5,803 bases of DNA, taken from the NCBI RefSeq assembly GCF_938045595.1, contig NZ_CALIBB010000198.1:1-5803 (forward strand), given 5' to 3'. The notes under the pieces are model-generated. The model saw only the letters and a list, made by a program, of their open reading frames with translations, was not told the DNA's origin and searched no databases. The position numbers and the translations under genes were made by a program. The stretch comes from an uncultured Campylobacter sp. Lineage in GTDB: Bacteria; Campylobacterota; Campylobacteria; Campylobacterales; Campylobacteraceae. This document shows, piece after piece, positions 5,589 to 5,803 of this stretch (its first letter is position 1; each line of letters opens with the position of its first letter).

Positions 5589-5803
5589 TTAACCGTCATA
5601 ATTCATAATCAAAAGCTCCTTGCTACTCTTTCGCTCTGCTGCGTTATTTAAGCTGTAGCTGATATTTAGCTCTTTCATATTAAAGCCCCGGTAAAGATCG
5701 TGGATAAGCTCGCAGTCGTTGTAGCTAAGCATAAATTTGCCTTTGATACCTCGTAAAATTTCAGCCAAAGCTTCGTGATCTTGCTTGCTAAATCCGCCTG
5801 CCG
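5589..5803 (-). CDS. D12-class adenine-N6 DNA methyltransferase, C-terminal part (Dam/DpnM type)
   Basis: Only the last 70 codons and the stop are inside the window; the gene continues past 5803. The visible protein carries the conserved C-terminal block of the MethyltransfD12 family: GFSKQDHEALAEIL (helix), GKFMLSYNDCELIHDLY (strand-turn-helix; family members have the same K-F-hL-SYND core), RGFNMKELNISYSLNN, then KELLIMNYDG before the TAA. Enzymes of this family transfer a methyl group from S-adenosylmethionine to N6 of adenine, often in GATC. The catalytic DPPY and the SAM-binding FxGxG motif would lie upstream and cannot be checked, nor can the recognition site. It may be an orphan methylase or half of a restriction-modification system. 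It lies upstream of the receptor gene on the same strand, but 629 bases away with an intervening promoter, so they are separate units. Confidence 0.88.
   Translation of the reverse strand, partial: AGGFSKQDHEALAEILRGIKGKFMLSYNDCELIHDLYRGFNMKELNISYSLNNAAERKSSKELLIMNYDG

Noticed and set aside
1..5803. tRNA, rRNA, CRISPR array or insertion-sequence ends
   Set aside because: No cloverleaf-like sequence, regular spaced repeats, transposase fragment or terminal inverted repeats with target duplication were seen on either strand.

Overview
The window looks like a chromosomal segment from a Campylobacter or close Campylobacterota relative. The clues are intergenic DNA full of AAATTT/TTTAAA words, T-rich -10 promoters without a conserved -35, A-rich AAGGA ribosome sites, and a poly-G tract inside a surface-protein gene. 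GC in the genes is moderate, higher than expected for C. jejuni, so a C. showae/rectus/gracilis-type species is more likely. This is inferred from composition and family resemblance; no search was run.

Left part (1-1411): an unrecognised multi-pass membrane protein gene runs leftward off the window edge (1-588, minus). It is divergent from a small predicted outer-membrane lipoprotein gene (893-1411, plus). The 304-base spacer is AT-rich. It holds a good -10 box and a short hairpin with a T-run just ahead of the lipoprotein gene.

Central part (1811-4959, minus): a two-gene iron-uptake unit. The first gene encodes a TonB-dependent outer-membrane receptor of the CirA/CfrA catecholate-siderophore type (659 aa). 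It is followed 32 bases later by a PepSY-TM inner-membrane protein of the FoxB/PiuB siderophore-reductase type (378 aa). The likely pathway is TonB-driven import of a ferric siderophore, then reductive iron release at the inner membrane. The operon has a clear -10 box, with a perfect 7-3-7 inverted repeat directly upstream that could be a Fur-type operator. A run of eight G residues lies in the signal-peptide codons of the receptor. Any gain or loss of one G stops translation early, so this receptor is a strong candidate for slipped-strand phase variation.

Right part (4960-5803): a 629-base spacer holds the receptor promoter, a stretch with short open frames that may be a gene remnant or dispersed repeat, and a cluster of inverted modules (5443-5587). 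It ends at the C-terminal 70 codons of a D12-class (Dam/DpnM-type) adenine-N6 DNA methyltransferase gene (5589-5803, minus, continuing beyond the window). A second gene-free stretch (1412-1810) separates the convergent lipoprotein and PepSY genes.

The most interesting item is the poly-G switch on the receptor. The arrangement of complementary modules beside the methyltransferase gene is the least explained structure.
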